From a virus: a stretch of 64,000 nucleotides of DNA. The stretch lies in IMG/VR virus record IMGVR_UViG_3300045012_000053, positions 1 through 64,000 of that record; one strand, 5' to 3'. The position numbers and the translations under genes were made by a program. The notes beneath the pieces are model-generated. The model was given only the letters and a program-made list of their open reading frames with translations. It had not been told where the DNA came from and searched no databases. Positions 46,530 to 56,128 of this stretch are shown piece after piece; position 1 is the stretch's first letter; every line of letters starts with the position of its first letter.

Positions 46530-46895
46530 ATGTCAGAGGAACGTAAAGTGTTGGGGGAAACCCTGACGTTTGAAGAGCGCTTGTCGCTCGCACAACTCGT
46601 GAATCAGCCGGGATGGAAGATTCTTGTTCGCTTGATGGCAGAGTCATGCCGCCGCGCGACTGAGGAAGTCATGAAGCTGAACCCGAGTGCGGAGCGTTAT
46701 CCAGAACTGCTGGTAGGAATGCAGACCACGGCTCGCGCGATGCACAAGTTCTCCGCTGAGGTGCTTGACTCCGTCAAGTTGCACCAGCGCACAGCAGTAT
46801 CGGAAGCACAGCAGAGAGAAAATCCTCAGCCCGTTTTAGAGGGCGTGAAGAACCGTTTTCGTCTGCCCATAAATCCCCCCGAGGGGAAGCAGTAA
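46530..46895 (+). CDS. Hypothetical head-cluster protein, 121 aa
   Basis: Mostly helical (LTFEERLSLAQLVNQPGW, RRATEEVMKLNPSAERYPEL). Between portal and scaffold genes; the function is unknown. Confidence 0.6.
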   Translation: MSEERKVLGETLTFEERLSLAQLVNQPGWKILVRLMAESCRRATEEVMKLNPSAERYPELLVGMQTTARAMHKFSAEVLDSVKLHQRTAVSEAQQRENPQPVLEGVKNRFRLPINPPEGKQ

Positions 46896-46916
46896 CAATC
46901 AAATACAGAGGACCAA

Positions 46917-48218
46917 ATGGCTATTACAAAGGAAGCAGTGCTGCTCATGGACTTGAAGTCCATCTTCGCAGCCGTGAAAGACCCCGCTACCTCGAAAGAG
47001 ATGCAGAACATTATTCGAGACCGTCAGGTTGCGTCTCGTATTTCGGAGTTGATGCTGGAAGCTCAGAACCGCGAGGCCGAAGTCGATGCGCAGATCGCGC
47101 GCGTCGTTCCTCCCACCACAGAAGAGCTGGCAGCGCAGGCCGCAGTGATGGCAGCAGAGCCAGCCGCAGTCGTGGCCCCCGCCACTCCCGTCGCGCCCGT
47201 CGTCGAACCTGTAGTTGACACAACTCTGTCGACCAAGGAAGAAGACGAGGCCTACAAAAAGGTAGGCGTAACAATCGTTCGAGACGCCAAGGGCGTCCCA
47301 ACCCGCTACATCCAAGACTACCAAGTCCGCGATGAGAAGGGGCAGGCGATTGGTCGTCCGACGCATTTGGAAGCGCGCACGCTACCCGACCTGATTTTGA
47401 AGAAGCAGGAAGCGCACGAGAGCGCGACCCGCGCTTTTCATCGCATGAAGATGCAGAACCTGACCTTCAAGCAGAGCAAAACAATTTTGACGCCGGAACA
47501 AATCTCGGAAGCAGCGAGACTAGCATTGGAGTCCAAGGACCCGGCGAAGGTCACCGAAGTTATTAGCGAGGTGATCGAGAGCCAGTATCAGCAGCGCGAG
47601 AAGGATTTGAAGGCGAAGGAGTGGCGAGAAGAAGGACGCGCCATCGCCAACGAATTCATGCGCCGCCATTTGCACGACTACAACCCGTGCGATGCCAACC
47701 AGAAAGAGCTTGGTGTTTATCTTTCTGAACATAATCTTGAGTTTACCGTGGACAACCTAGAGTTCGCACTTGCGGACCTCTTGGAACAAGGTGACAAGCT
47801 TGTCAAGGTGGAAAACACCGGGACAACGAAACATGCGGTTGAGGTCGCTAATCCGACCACACCCGCTACTGTAGCAGCCTCCGCAGCTCCGGCAATCCCG
47901 GTCGTGGACCCAGCCGCCGCAGTACCAACAGAACCAACACAGCCCGCAGCGCCTAGTCAGCCTGTGGCAGAGATAACGGTAACGACGCCTGCCGCCGCAC
48001 CCAATGTGCAACCAGCGGCCCGTCGTCCGGGAGTGAATGGGAGCCTACCTCCGGGTACGTTGAGCGCACAACGTCCGGGAGCACAAGACCCAGCACTCGC
48101 AAGGAAGGAATTCCTACAGTCAGTAAAGAAAATGGACCCGGAAACAATGAAGAAGAAGTTGAAGACGGACCCTCAATTCGTCAAGACTTTGCTATCTTAC
48201 GGGATTCGTATTCAGTAA
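46917..48218 (+). CDS. Scaffold-like capsid assembly protein
   Basis: 433 residues lying between portal and capsid genes. A helical, charged N-terminal part, Ala/Val/Pro linkers at about 70-105 and 290-370, and a charged C-terminus (KMDPETMKKKLKTDPQFVKT). Extended helical, linker-rich proteins at this position are usually scaffolds that leave the prohead. No protease motif is seen. Confidence 0.62.
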   Translation: MAITKEAVLLMDLKSIFAAVKDPATSKEMQNIIRDRQVASRISELMLEAQNREAEVDAQIARVVPPTTEELAAQAAVMAAEPAAVVAPATPVAPVVEPVVDTTLSTKEEDEAYKKVGVTIVRDAKGVPTRYIQDYQVRDEKGQAIGRPTHLEARTLPDLILKKQEAHESATRAFHRMKMQNLTFKQSKTILTPEQISEAARLALESKDPAKVTEVISEVIESQYQQREKDLKAKEWREEGRAIANEFMRRHLHDYNPCDANQKELGVYLSEHNLEFTVDNLEFALADLLEQGDKLVKVENTGTTKHAVEVANPTTPATVAASAAPAIPVVDPAAAVPTEPTQPAAPSQPVAEITVTTPAAAPNVQPAARRPGVNGSLPPGTLSAQRPGAQDPALARKEFLQSVKKMDPETMKKKLKTDPQFVKTLLSYGIRIQ

Positions 48219-48260
48219 CTGGCACCCCGCACAGCGGGAGCAAAAGACTAGAGCAACACC

Positions 48261-49286
48261 ATGAGCGGACCAAATCCCTCAGCATCAAACGTAGCAAACG
48301 TCCTGACAGCACAGGCAATCATTTTCGACAAGGAACTGATTCCGAACTTGAAGGGCAACACCAACGCATTCGTTGGCGCGGCAGAACGTCGTGTTCAGGG
48401 CCTTCACATGGGCGTGAACCGTACGTTCTTCCAGTACAACACACTTTCGGGTGACGTTGTGCAGAACTCCGATGGTACCGTGGGCAACCCGGAAACCATC
48501 ACTCAGTTGTCGTCTCCGGCACAGATCGGAGAATGGAACAACTACAGCAACTTCTCATCGTTCGCTATCGCAGCGGCGATTGACGAGCTTGTTGGCAACA
48601 GCGCAGTCGAACTTGGCTACCAAGCCGGGCAGTCGATCAGCGAGTTGTACAGCGCAGTTGCAGACAGCGCATCTGGTGTGGACGCAAACGTCAACCAGTC
48701 GTCGTTGCTTGCATCTCCGTACACCATTGACTTGGGCACCATCCGTGAATTGAAGCAGCAGCTTGTTTCAAAGAACGTATTGCCTTGCAAGCGTGGCATG
48801 TTCTTGGGCGCAATCAGCCCGAACGTGTTGGGTGACATCTACAACGCAACGACAGTGAACAACTCTATCGTTGACTTGTGGAAGTACGAAAACATGGAGA
48901 AGTTTGATGCAATGGCAGGCAGCGACCAGAACAAGGTCATTGTCCTACCGGGCACCAACATCGGCTTCATGCAGACCCCGTTCGTAACCACAACGGCCAA
49001 CTACAACGGCTCGGGTAAGATCGGATACCGCACATATGTTTTTGGCAATTATGCCATGATCGGTGTCTGGCTTCAAGTGCCGGGAGACACTGATCTTGAT
49101 GAAGGCGATTGGAAGACCATCGATTGCCGCGTCGTGACAGATGCCCCTGCATCCAGCTTTGACCCTGTCTCAACAATTGGTGGGTGGTGCAGCTATAAGT
49201 TCCACCAGACAGTTACGTTGCCACCAGCAACTGGCGCGAATACCCAGCGTATTCGCTACATTGACTCGGTTCCGGCAATTCAGTAA
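48261..49286 (+). CDS. Major capsid protein
   Basis: 341 residues. N-terminal arm, then EWNNYSNFSSFAIAAAIDEL, a spine-helix-like segment, and TIRELKQQLVSKNVLPCKRG with P-domain-like strands. Position after portal and scaffold, high Asn/Ala/Gly and strong codon choice support capsid. A CCCGC-ACA-GCGGG hairpin lies just before it. A short stretch is repeated in the Tat-leader protein at 27213. Confidence 0.8.
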   Translation: MSGPNPSASNVANVLTAQAIIFDKELIPNLKGNTNAFVGAAERRVQGLHMGVNRTFFQYNTLSGDVVQNSDGTVGNPETITQLSSPAQIGEWNNYSNFSSFAIAAAIDELVGNSAVELGYQAGQSISELYSAVADSASGVDANVNQSSLLASPYTIDLGTIRELKQQLVSKNVLPCKRGMFLGAISPNVLGDIYNATTVNNSIVDLWKYENMEKFDAMAGSDQNKVIVLPGTNIGFMQTPFVTTTANYNGSGKIGYRTYVFGNYAMIGVWLQVPGDTDLDEGDWKTIDCRVVTDAPASSFDPVSTIGGWCSYKFHQTVTLPPATGANTQRIRYIDSVPAIQ

Positions 49287-49295
49287 ATATTCCTC

Positions 49296-49324
49296 TTGAC
49301 ACAGGTTGCAACTTGTGTTAAGAT
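49296..49324 (+). promoter_or_regulatory. Strong sigma-70 type promoter after the capsid gene
   Basis: TTGACA (49296-49301), 17-base spacer, TAAGAT (49319-49324). It drives the HNH gene and possibly the tail genes. Confidence 0.72.
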
Positions 49325-49331
49325 GCAGATT

Positions 49332-49385
49332 GGGGGTGTGTGCCCAAACACACGCCCCTAATCAACTCTTTTGGGAGAGTATAAA
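49332..49385 (+). promoter_or_regulatory. Hairpin and occluded ribosome site before the HNH gene
   Basis: GGGGGTGTGTG-CCCAAA-CACACGCCCC (49332-49358), then ACTCT-TTTGGG-AGAGT around the ribosome site. Same layout as before the HNH genes at 36359 and 39731. Confidence 0.55.
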
Positions 49386-49751
49386 GTGAAAACATCGACT
49401 TTGAAAGTTCGTCAATGGCGTGAGAAAAATACAGAACGTAATCGAAACAATGGCCGTCGCTGGTTTGAGAAAAACAGGCAATATGATAGGCTACGTCGAC
49501 ACAGTCTCACACAAGAACAATACGACGCAAAGATGCAAGAGCAAGATAGTCGTTGCGCTGTCTGCTATAAAGAATTCACAGGAACGCCGCACGTTGACCA
49601 TAATCACAGATGCTGCCCAATACGAAGAAGTTGTGTCAAATGCCGACGCGGCCTTCTCTGTGAAGATTGTAATCTAGGCCTCGGCAGATTCAAAGACTCA
49701 ATAGAAGTTCTCAGCAACGCAATCGAATATCTCAAAGGATACAAACAATGA
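49386..49751 (+). CDS. Endonuclease VII-like HNH protein
   Basis: 121 residues from a GTG at 49386 (GGGAGAG upstream). Basic N-terminus (KVRQWREKNTERNRNNGRR), core CAVCYKEFTGTPHVDHNH with a CCPIRRSCVKC insertion and LLCEDCNLGLGRFKDS. Likely homing gene between capsid and tail genes. Confidence 0.8.
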   Translation: MKTSTLKVRQWREKNTERNRNNGRRWFEKNRQYDRLRRHSLTQEQYDAKMQEQDSRCAVCYKEFTGTPHVDHNHRCCPIRRSCVKCRRGLLCEDCNLGLGRFKDSIEVLSNAIEYLKGYKQ

Positions 49752-50440
49752 CCATTCATCAGCCGGGCCAGCCCTTCATCAAAGGCACGGATGTCGAGAA
49801 TCCGTTCAACGAACGACACGACATAGACGCTACACATGAAGCGATTCAACAGATGCTCGCGGGCGGCACGCCGAACTGGGTGAAGTGGCCGCACGAGTAT
49901 AAGTCATACGTTAAAGAGTCATTCGCCGCCGAGAAAGAAATCTCGAACAAGATGGCAGCGGCGTACAAGTGGGACGATCAGGAGAACCTCACGAACGAGG
50001 CCGCTCGTCACATCAATCGAACCACCACAAGAGATTTTTTGAAGAAGTTAAACGATAACGGCATTAAGACGGCGATCTTCGATAACGGCTGGGTAGGACC
50101 CGGCGGCATTCCGACGGTCGGATTGTTTTGTGTTCCCCCCTCGAATCCGCGCAAGCTTCGTCCTGTTTGCTACATGGATGTGCCCGCGATGTGGGAGTGG
50201 AGCGTTCTCCTTCTAGACAGCCACGGCATCCCGAACGGGGAGAAGTCGCGCGGATGGCGCACCATAGCGATTCAGCTCGTCGAGAAAGAGATCATCACCG
50301 AACAAGAGTGCCACAAAATTTTTGGGGTACCATCACCCAATGCAGTATCCGCCAGATATTTCCGCAGTCTTTGGGAGAAGCGTAACGGCAAACGTTACAT
50401 GGATATCGAAGATCAGGAAAGTCTCGGACAATCTGCCTGA
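49748..50440 (+). CDS. Hypothetical structural-region protein, 230 aa
   Basis: Globular mixed fold: HINRTTTRDFLKKLNDNGIK, GWVGPGGIPTVGLFCVPP, MWEWSVLLLDSHGIP. Possibly a head-tail joining or virion protein by position. No family is recognised. Confidence 0.5.
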   Translation: MTIHQPGQPFIKGTDVENPFNERHDIDATHEAIQQMLAGGTPNWVKWPHEYKSYVKESFAAEKEISNKMAAAYKWDDQENLTNEAARHINRTTTRDFLKKLNDNGIKTAIFDNGWVGPGGIPTVGLFCVPPSNPRKLRPVCYMDVPAMWEWSVLLLDSHGIPNGEKSRGWRTIAIQLVEKEIITEQECHKIFGVPSPNAVSARYFRSLWEKRNGKRYMDIEDQESLGQSA

Positions 50441-50493
50441 CCCCGGGCTAGTACAGGGCGGTTGAAGAAGTTTGCCAACCTTGAAGGTGTAAA

Positions 50494-51072
50494 ATGACGA
50501 ACCAGAATCAGAAGCCTGCGGCCACTGAAGTTGATGTGAACGCAGTGCTAGCAGAAGCACAAAAGACCGGAAATCTTTCCGAGTCTAAGTTCATGGCACT
50601 TCTCAGCATCATGATGGCGAAGGAAGCCCGCATCGCTGAAAAGGAAGCGGCGCTTGAAGTTGCTTTGAAGGCGCGCGACGACCAGCGCAGAAAAGAGTCG
50701 GAGAATTACACGGTCAGCAAGATCGAAACCCAGAAGGCTTGCAAGCACTTGAAGGGCGGCAAGGGACGCACCCGTGGTCAGCAGCGCGACCCGGCGGTCT
50801 ACAGCCACGTCTTCACCGATGGCACCCGAGTCATCAAGTGTCAGCTGTGTGGAGCGCGTTGGCTTCCGGGCGACACCGACGAGTACTTGACACGCAATGG
50901 GAGCAAGATTCCTAACTGGACGAACATCGGTTGGGGTCGAGCACAAGAGATGTGCGAAGACAGCAGCAACAAGCCGTCGTCTTCGGAGCGTTTCGGCGGT
51001 TCACAGTTTGGTTCCAACGTCTCAGACGTTGACAAGGCCAAGACCGCAGCGATCAAGAACCTACAGATTTAA
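50494..51072 (+). CDS. Hypothetical zinc-finger-containing protein, 192 aa
   Basis: N-terminal helices with a coiled-coil segment (EARIAEKEAALEVALKARDD), then a treble-clef-like site: CKHLKGGKGRTRGQQ...VIKCQLCGARWLPG. May bind nucleic acid or a virion part. Confidence 0.55.
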   Translation: MTNQNQKPAATEVDVNAVLAEAQKTGNLSESKFMALLSIMMAKEARIAEKEAALEVALKARDDQRRKESENYTVSKIETQKACKHLKGGKGRTRGQQRDPAVYSHVFTDGTRVIKCQLCGARWLPGDTDEYLTRNGSKIPNWTNIGWGRAQEMCEDSSNKPSSSERFGGSQFGSNVSDVDKAKTAAIKNLQI

Positions 51073-51083
51073 CCTTTACCCGA

Positions 51084-51110
51084 GGGGCGGCGGTTCCGCC
51101 CCATTCTTTT
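51084..51110 (+). terminator. Rho-independent terminator
   Basis: GGGGCGG-CGGTT-CCGCCCC followed by ATTCTTTT. Confidence 0.7.
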
Positions 51111-51122
51111 CTCCGAGGAAAG

Positions 51123-51224
51123 ATGACGACAGTAGCCACCACACAAACTTCTCAATCGACCTCCTTCGGCTGCATCCAAACACAATTTAAAAGCGCTCCC
51201 ACCGCTGCGCTTGAGGTATTTTAA
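51123..51224 (+). CDS. Micro protein, 33 aa
   Basis: ATG after GAGGAAAG; Thr/Ser-rich (MTTVATTQTSQSTSFGCIQ). Its stop abuts the next ATG, suggesting coupling. The function is unknown. Confidence 0.42.
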   Translation: MTTVATTQTSQSTSFGCIQTQFKSAPTAALEVF

Positions 51225-53603
51225 ATGGCAAATAACCAACTCCTAGCTTCTGATAATTTTGCGTCCGGCTCTCTTGCGGCGGGATGGTCCGCTCTACCGG
51301 GTCTGTCTATGACGCAAGTGGTCGCGGGTTCCCCGAACGTAACAGAGCCAAATTCTGTAGGGACAGGAGCCGGACAAATATGGACAGGCATAACATGGCC
51401 TGCGGACCAAATTTCAGAAGTTACGTTGAACAATCTTAATGTGAGCGGTTCTACGGTCGGTCTTGCAGTTCGTATGAATTCTGTTGTACAATCGGGCTAC
51501 TTGGCTGTTTTTAATTTTCAAGGCGGCGCTGGCGCGGGAAGGCTTACCGTTTTTAAAGACGTTTCTGGTTCTGTAACACAGTTAGGCAGCGCAGTTACTA
51601 CACTAACTTTTGCTGCCGGGGATGTTTTAACCTTTCAGGCTGCCGGATGCGCTCTTACTGTTAATAAAAATGGCAAGAGAATTTATTATTTTTACGACAC
51701 AACCTTCACGTCTGGCGGAAGTCCCGGCTACGACCAAAATTCGGCGGGGAGCGTTACCAATTCTCAGGTGAGTTCTTGGCGCGGTTATTCTGCTGTTCAA
51801 CAAGACGGTATTTGGAATAAACAGGGCATTGTCATCGCCCCGGTCATTGCTGATTTAAATGGTGCAACCGCTGGCGTCGGCATTCAATCTTGGTCCGTGT
51901 TTCAAGATACGAACGCCCAGATACTGTCAGGAACAGTATATAAAACTTGGCTCGTTAGTGATTGGTCGAATGACGCGACATCGAGTATGTATTACGCCGA
52001 GTCTCTTGACGGAGTTAGTTGGACCCGCAGAGGAGCAGCGGTTCTTGCAAACGTCACAAACGGCTTTGTTTTTAAGAACGGCTCGACATATTACATGTAC
52101 GCTCAAACTGCGGGCGCGTCTGGCACTGGCAACATGCTGGTATATACCAGCAGTGACGGAATAAATTGGGCTTTGCAGTCTCCGTCAAGTGTCCTAGTCA
52201 AAGGTACAGCAGGAGCATGGGATTCAGGTTCTTTTTATAACATTATTTGCGTAACAATTGTCGCGGGAACTTGGTACGGGTTCTATAATGGTAACAACGG
52301 CGGGGCGTTTTCGGTTGGTTTGGCAACATCAACGGACGGAATAAACTGGACAAAGTATTCCGGCAATCCTGTTATTTCTGGGGCCGTAACTACAGGAAAT
52401 AACATCGTTAATGTTGGCGGAACGTACTATCTATGGGGTGCCGCAACCCAGCCGGGCCAAGGTGGTTCTGTGTTGGACCCATACGAGGCCGTACGTTATA
52501 AGTCTACTAATTTGACGTCTTGGTCTCTTTCGTCGCACTCCCTTCACCGTAGTCAAATATTTGAATCTCTCAACGCTGTTACTGGAGGCGTTCAGGGTTT
52601 GGCTATGCTTAATGTGGGAGGAAGTACCTATCTTTATACGAACAGTTCTCAGGGAGATGCTGTTGCCCCTCAGATTGGACAAATTGGATTAGCGATAGCG
52701 CCCGTACCTGTAAGTTCTATAGTTTTGTTTCCAGAAGACGGTGCTTCACAAGTTGCAACCGACTTGTTCACTAGTGGAGCAGGAGATTTAAGTTCAAATT
52801 GGGTGACCCCGACTGGATATACAAAATTACAATTAACTGCGGGAGCTTTAGCGGAGCCTTCGGCAGCAAATACGGCTTGCGTTATGGCGTATACCGGAGC
52901 CTCTTTTTCTACAAATCAGTATTCGGAAATTACGCTTAAATCACTTGCAACAACCAGCGATACGTTTAGTCCGAGCGTCAGAACGCAAACCGGGTCAGAA
53001 GGTCTCTACAGCTTTAATTTGGTTGGACCAATTGGGAGCGCATATGCGTTTCTTCAACTTTATAAAGTCGTTTCTGGCGTTTCAACCAGCTTCGGTCCTG
53101 TCGTACAAATAACGCCGCAAATTGGAGATGTCATTAGGCTATCTGTCATCACGGGAAGTGACGGATTTCCGATTCTTTCTATCTATCAAAATGGTTTTTT
53201 AATTCTACAGTCAGAAGACTACGGAAATTCTCTTACAACAGGTTTTCCGGGAATGGTTGCTCTTGGTGTCGCTGCCGTAACAAACGCTCAAATAAGTTTG
53301 TGGTCCGGCGGAAATACAAATGTCACACCCCCGTATCCGCCGCCCGGGTCCAACGCGTACAGCGTCCCAGATAGCAGAGTTTCGACGGCAACAACACCAA
53401 ATTCTTCCCGTAATGTTCAGGGTACCTTGATATACGACGTCCCTAAGGTCTACTCTTTGCAGTATTGGTTCGACATTCTTTTCAACCGAACACAACCCTT
53501 GCCGGAAGACTGCCGTGCAGCAGGTGCGCCAGTAGATTGCCGCATCAGTCCCAACATTCCGCAGAATTCACGAGCACCGGGCACTTACGGGCCGGGAGAA
53601 TAA
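51225..53603 (+). CDS. Tail-associated protein with beta-propeller glycosidase-like domain
   Basis: 792 residues. Residues about 8-190 and 510-690 are two related jelly-roll (LamG-like) domains: SDNFASGSLAAGWSAL and TDLFTSGAGDLSSNWVTP. Between them lies a beta-propeller with repeating blades (YYAESLDGVSWTRRG, VYTSSDGINWALQSPSS, LATSTDGINWTKYSGNP), as in GH43/GH32-type glycosidases. It probably binds or cuts a surface glycan. AT-rich compared with neighbouring tail genes, suggesting transfer. The C-terminal 60 residues (GTLIYDVPKVYSLQYWFD) may be a virion-attachment part. Confidence 0.65.
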   Translation: MANNQLLASDNFASGSLAAGWSALPGLSMTQVVAGSPNVTEPNSVGTGAGQIWTGITWPADQISEVTLNNLNVSGSTVGLAVRMNSVVQSGYLAVFNFQGGAGAGRLTVFKDVSGSVTQLGSAVTTLTFAAGDVLTFQAAGCALTVNKNGKRIYYFYDTTFTSGGSPGYDQNSAGSVTNSQVSSWRGYSAVQQDGIWNKQGIVIAPVIADLNGATAGVGIQSWSVFQDTNAQILSGTVYKTWLVSDWSNDATSSMYYAESLDGVSWTRRGAAVLANVTNGFVFKNGSTYYMYAQTAGASGTGNMLVYTSSDGINWALQSPSSVLVKGTAGAWDSGSFYNIICVTIVAGTWYGFYNGNNGGAFSVGLATSTDGINWTKYSGNPVISGAVTTGNNIVNVGGTYYLWGAATQPGQGGSVLDPYEAVRYKSTNLTSWSLSSHSLHRSQIFESLNAVTGGVQGLAMLNVGGSTYLYTNSSQGDAVAPQIGQIGLAIAPVPVSSIVLFPEDGASQVATDLFTSGAGDLSSNWVTPTGYTKLQLTAGALAEPSAANTACVMAYTGASFSTNQYSEITLKSLATTSDTFSPSVRTQTGSEGLYSFNLVGPIGSAYAFLQLYKVVSGVSTSFGPVVQITPQIGDVIRLSVITGSDGFPILSIYQNGFLILQSEDYGNSLTTGFPGMVALGVAAVTNAQISLWSGGNTNVTPPYPPPGSNAYSVPDSRVSTATTPNSSRNVQGTLIYDVPKVYSLQYWFDILFNRTQPLPEDCRAAGAPVDCRISPNIPQNSRAPGTYGPGE

Positions 53604-53606
53604 TAG

Positions 53607-55181
53607 ATGGCATACGGATATTTTTCAAGCTTGTCAACCGTACAGTTGCAGCACTTGGTTGATGTCGCGCAAACGTACGGTGACATAGAACCCGTACTCA
53701 ACGCGGGCGGATTCACGCAGACCATCGCGCTCTCTTGCGCGAACACTGTGATGAACGATATCTGCGCCGTAGCCTTCCCTCACAAGTGGAACGAGTTCGT
53801 CATCCCCCCTATTTACTCCAATAGCTTTCAGCAGGATTACGCGGTCGTAAACGCTGCGGGCGTGTCCGGAATCCTGACGCTCACATCGGTATCTCAAGTC
53901 TCGACCTCATCGAATACCACGACCTATCTCGGTACAATCGTTGGCGGTGACTTCGGTGGTTGGGTCGGTGTGCCGTTCGTGATCGCGGGCTTCACCAATT
54001 CGAACAACAACGGAACCTTCATGTGCGTCGCCTCATCGGCTGGCGCGCTCGTTCTACAAAACACAGGGACCGTGGAAACTCATGCGGCGACTGCAATATC
54101 AGCCGCAGGCCCGCTGCTTAATATGTCGTGGTTGGAGCGCGGCGTCGGATTCGACATCAATAACACGGCCATTCCGAAGCCGTTCGTTCGCATCGAGTGC
54201 GGACGTCAGCTACCACAGTTTACCGCGAGCTACACGGGCGGCGCGGGACTCGGCGACCCCGGCTTCCGCGTCAATTGGTTCCCGAACCGCACGCTGTACT
54301 ACGGCACGTGGGGACAAGCCAATGTTGGCGGTGCTACGCTGGGGAACAACCCCGGCCCGGGTTCGCTGTACATCAACCCGCTCGGCGCTTCCATCAGCGC
54401 GGCCTCGTGGGTCGGCGGGCACGCTGCGTTCACAGTCAACTACATCCCGTCTACGGTCACGCTCGGTTCGATTCTCACTGTCACCAGCGTGTTCCCGGTA
54501 GCCTACAACGGCAACTGGGTTGTCACCAACATCAGCGACTCGGTGCAGACTGCGCCCGTTATCACGGTTACGATGGTTGCTAACCCCGGCACATACGAGT
54601 CGGGCGGCATCATCAATAACACTGCGCCTCTATCTCAGCCGGACAACCCGATCACTCAGATCATTGACGCCAATGGAAACTTCTTGCTCCTAACCACGTA
54701 TGGTACCGAGGGCACTACAGCGCCTCTAGCAGCTGCGAACGCGGTTCCCGGCACCACAGTGTCAGGAACTGGCGCAACGACTGTGTGGACGGTTCTTGAC
54801 CCGAATGGGTGGGGCTTCCGCTTCTCTCCAGTTCCGTCTCAGACAGGCACCGAATGGCAGTTTAATCTGATCGCACAAATGAAGCCTGTTCGCTTCGTCA
54901 GCTTGAGCCAGACGCTGGCACCGTTGCCCGACGAATTCGAGCCACACTTTCGTGAAGGGTTTATTGCGCAGCTGTACAAGCGCTCCCCCGAGAAGGCGGT
55001 GTACGCGAAGTTCAAGGATATGTATCAGGTGTGGAAGGAATCTTTGAACAGCATGCGCGTGAAGGAAGACCGTGAGCTGGAAGAAAATAAGTTCATTCCC
55101 AGCCGCACCATCTTTGGCGCAGCACGTAGCCGCAATAACTTCCAAGGCGGCGCTTGGCCGTATAACTACCCGAGACCATAA
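53607..55181 (+). CDS. Tail protein with inserted GFTNxNNNGTF module
   Basis: 524 residues. N-terminal (1-75) and C-terminal (about 400-524; GFRFSPVPSQTGTEWQFN, EHFREGF-like helices) parts look like one tail fold. Between them lies a beta module with VIAGFTNSNNNGTFMCV...ETHAAT that also occurs in the next two proteins, and a second Ig-like insert. The adjacent gene order suggests a tail adaptor or nozzle component. Confidence 0.62.
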   Translation: MAYGYFSSLSTVQLQHLVDVAQTYGDIEPVLNAGGFTQTIALSCANTVMNDICAVAFPHKWNEFVIPPIYSNSFQQDYAVVNAAGVSGILTLTSVSQVSTSSNTTTYLGTIVGGDFGGWVGVPFVIAGFTNSNNNGTFMCVASSAGALVLQNTGTVETHAATAISAAGPLLNMSWLERGVGFDINNTAIPKPFVRIECGRQLPQFTASYTGGAGLGDPGFRVNWFPNRTLYYGTWGQANVGGATLGNNPGPGSLYINPLGASISAASWVGGHAAFTVNYIPSTVTLGSILTVTSVFPVAYNGNWVVTNISDSVQTAPVITVTMVANPGTYESGGIINNTAPLSQPDNPITQIIDANGNFLLLTTYGTEGTTAPLAAANAVPGTTVSGTGATTVWTVLDPNGWGFRFSPVPSQTGTEWQFNLIAQMKPVRFVSLSQTLAPLPDEFEPHFREGFIAQLYKRSPEKAVYAKFKDMYQVWKESLNSMRVKEDRELEENKFIPSRTIFGAARSRNNFQGGAWPYNYPRP

Positions 55182-55183
55182 TC

Positions 55184-56122
55184 ATGACTTTTACACTACA
55201 AAACACAATCAATTTCGTCGAGACCTACATTCAGTACGCGCCTCTCACAGCAGGTCTGGGGCAGGAGCCTGCGGTCTCAACAGGCTCTATGGTTCGCAAC
55301 TCGATGCTGAACGCGCCGCTGACGTGGCAGTTCAATCGCAACGAGGTTACGTTTCCCACTGTTGTGGGACAGCAGGACTACACCTTAGCAACGATGCCAG
55401 ATATGTCGTTCGTGGAAAAAGTCGCGCTGACAGATGATGCGGGCAACGTCTACGAAATCAAAGACATTTATAACAATTCAGCCTTGGCGGTTTCATCGTT
55501 TCAACAGCGTCCCAGCGCGGTGTCGGTAGAGTCTTCGTCCGTCATTACCAGCGTGTTGAACTACAAGCTTCGTTTCCTCGGCGTGCCGGACAAGATTTAT
55601 ACCGTGACGGTGACCTATCAGAAGCTGGCTCCTCAGTTTGGGCCATACTTTATCACCTCTGCGGCGAACGCGGCTGGCGGCAACACGGTATACACGGGTA
55701 GCTTTGACCCTCTATCGTTCCCCACGGGCGCGACTGCGATCATCACCGGATTCAAGACCAACGCGGTAAACAACGGCTCTTTCACTGTGGTGAGCGTCAC
55801 GACTACGACGCTGACTCTTGCAAACGCGGCGGGCGTTGCGGAAACGATTTCGGCTTACGCGAACAACTTCTCGTGGGCACCCATCCCCGATCAGTATTCG
55901 GATGTTTACAACAATTTGTTCCTTTCGGAAGCTATGGCTGGCGTCGATGACGCTCGCGCGCAGCTTTACCGCCAGCGTGGAGTAGCCGCGTTGATGGCGA
56001 AGTCAACAGGCTTGACAGAAATGCAGAAGAACGCGTTCGCCCAACAGTGGCTGGCGCGCGGCACGGAACGCGCCGCAGCAGCAGGAATGGCGCAGATAGG
56101 AAATAACAGCAGAGGCGTTTAA
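55184..56122 (+). CDS. Tail tubular-like protein with beta module
   Basis: 312 residues. N-terminus (INFVETYIQYAPLTAGLGQ) and strand series similar to podovirus tail tube adaptor proteins, interrupted at about 150-225 by the module IITGFKTNAVNNGSFTVVSV...ETISA. The C-terminal helix pair (EMQKNAFAQQWLARGTERAA) is typical of adaptors that grip the portal. The assignment to tail adaptor is an inference. Confidence 0.55.
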   Translation: MTFTLQNTINFVETYIQYAPLTAGLGQEPAVSTGSMVRNSMLNAPLTWQFNRNEVTFPTVVGQQDYTLATMPDMSFVEKVALTDDAGNVYEIKDIYNNSALAVSSFQQRPSAVSVESSSVITSVLNYKLRFLGVPDKIYTVTVTYQKLAPQFGPYFITSAANAAGGNTVYTGSFDPLSFPTGATAIITGFKTNAVNNGSFTVVSVTTTTLTLANAAGVAETISAYANNFSWAPIPDQYSDVYNNLFLSEAMAGVDDARAQLYRQRGVAALMAKSTGLTEMQKNAFAQQWLARGTERAAAAGMAQIGNNSRGV

Positions 56123-56128
56123 AGACTA

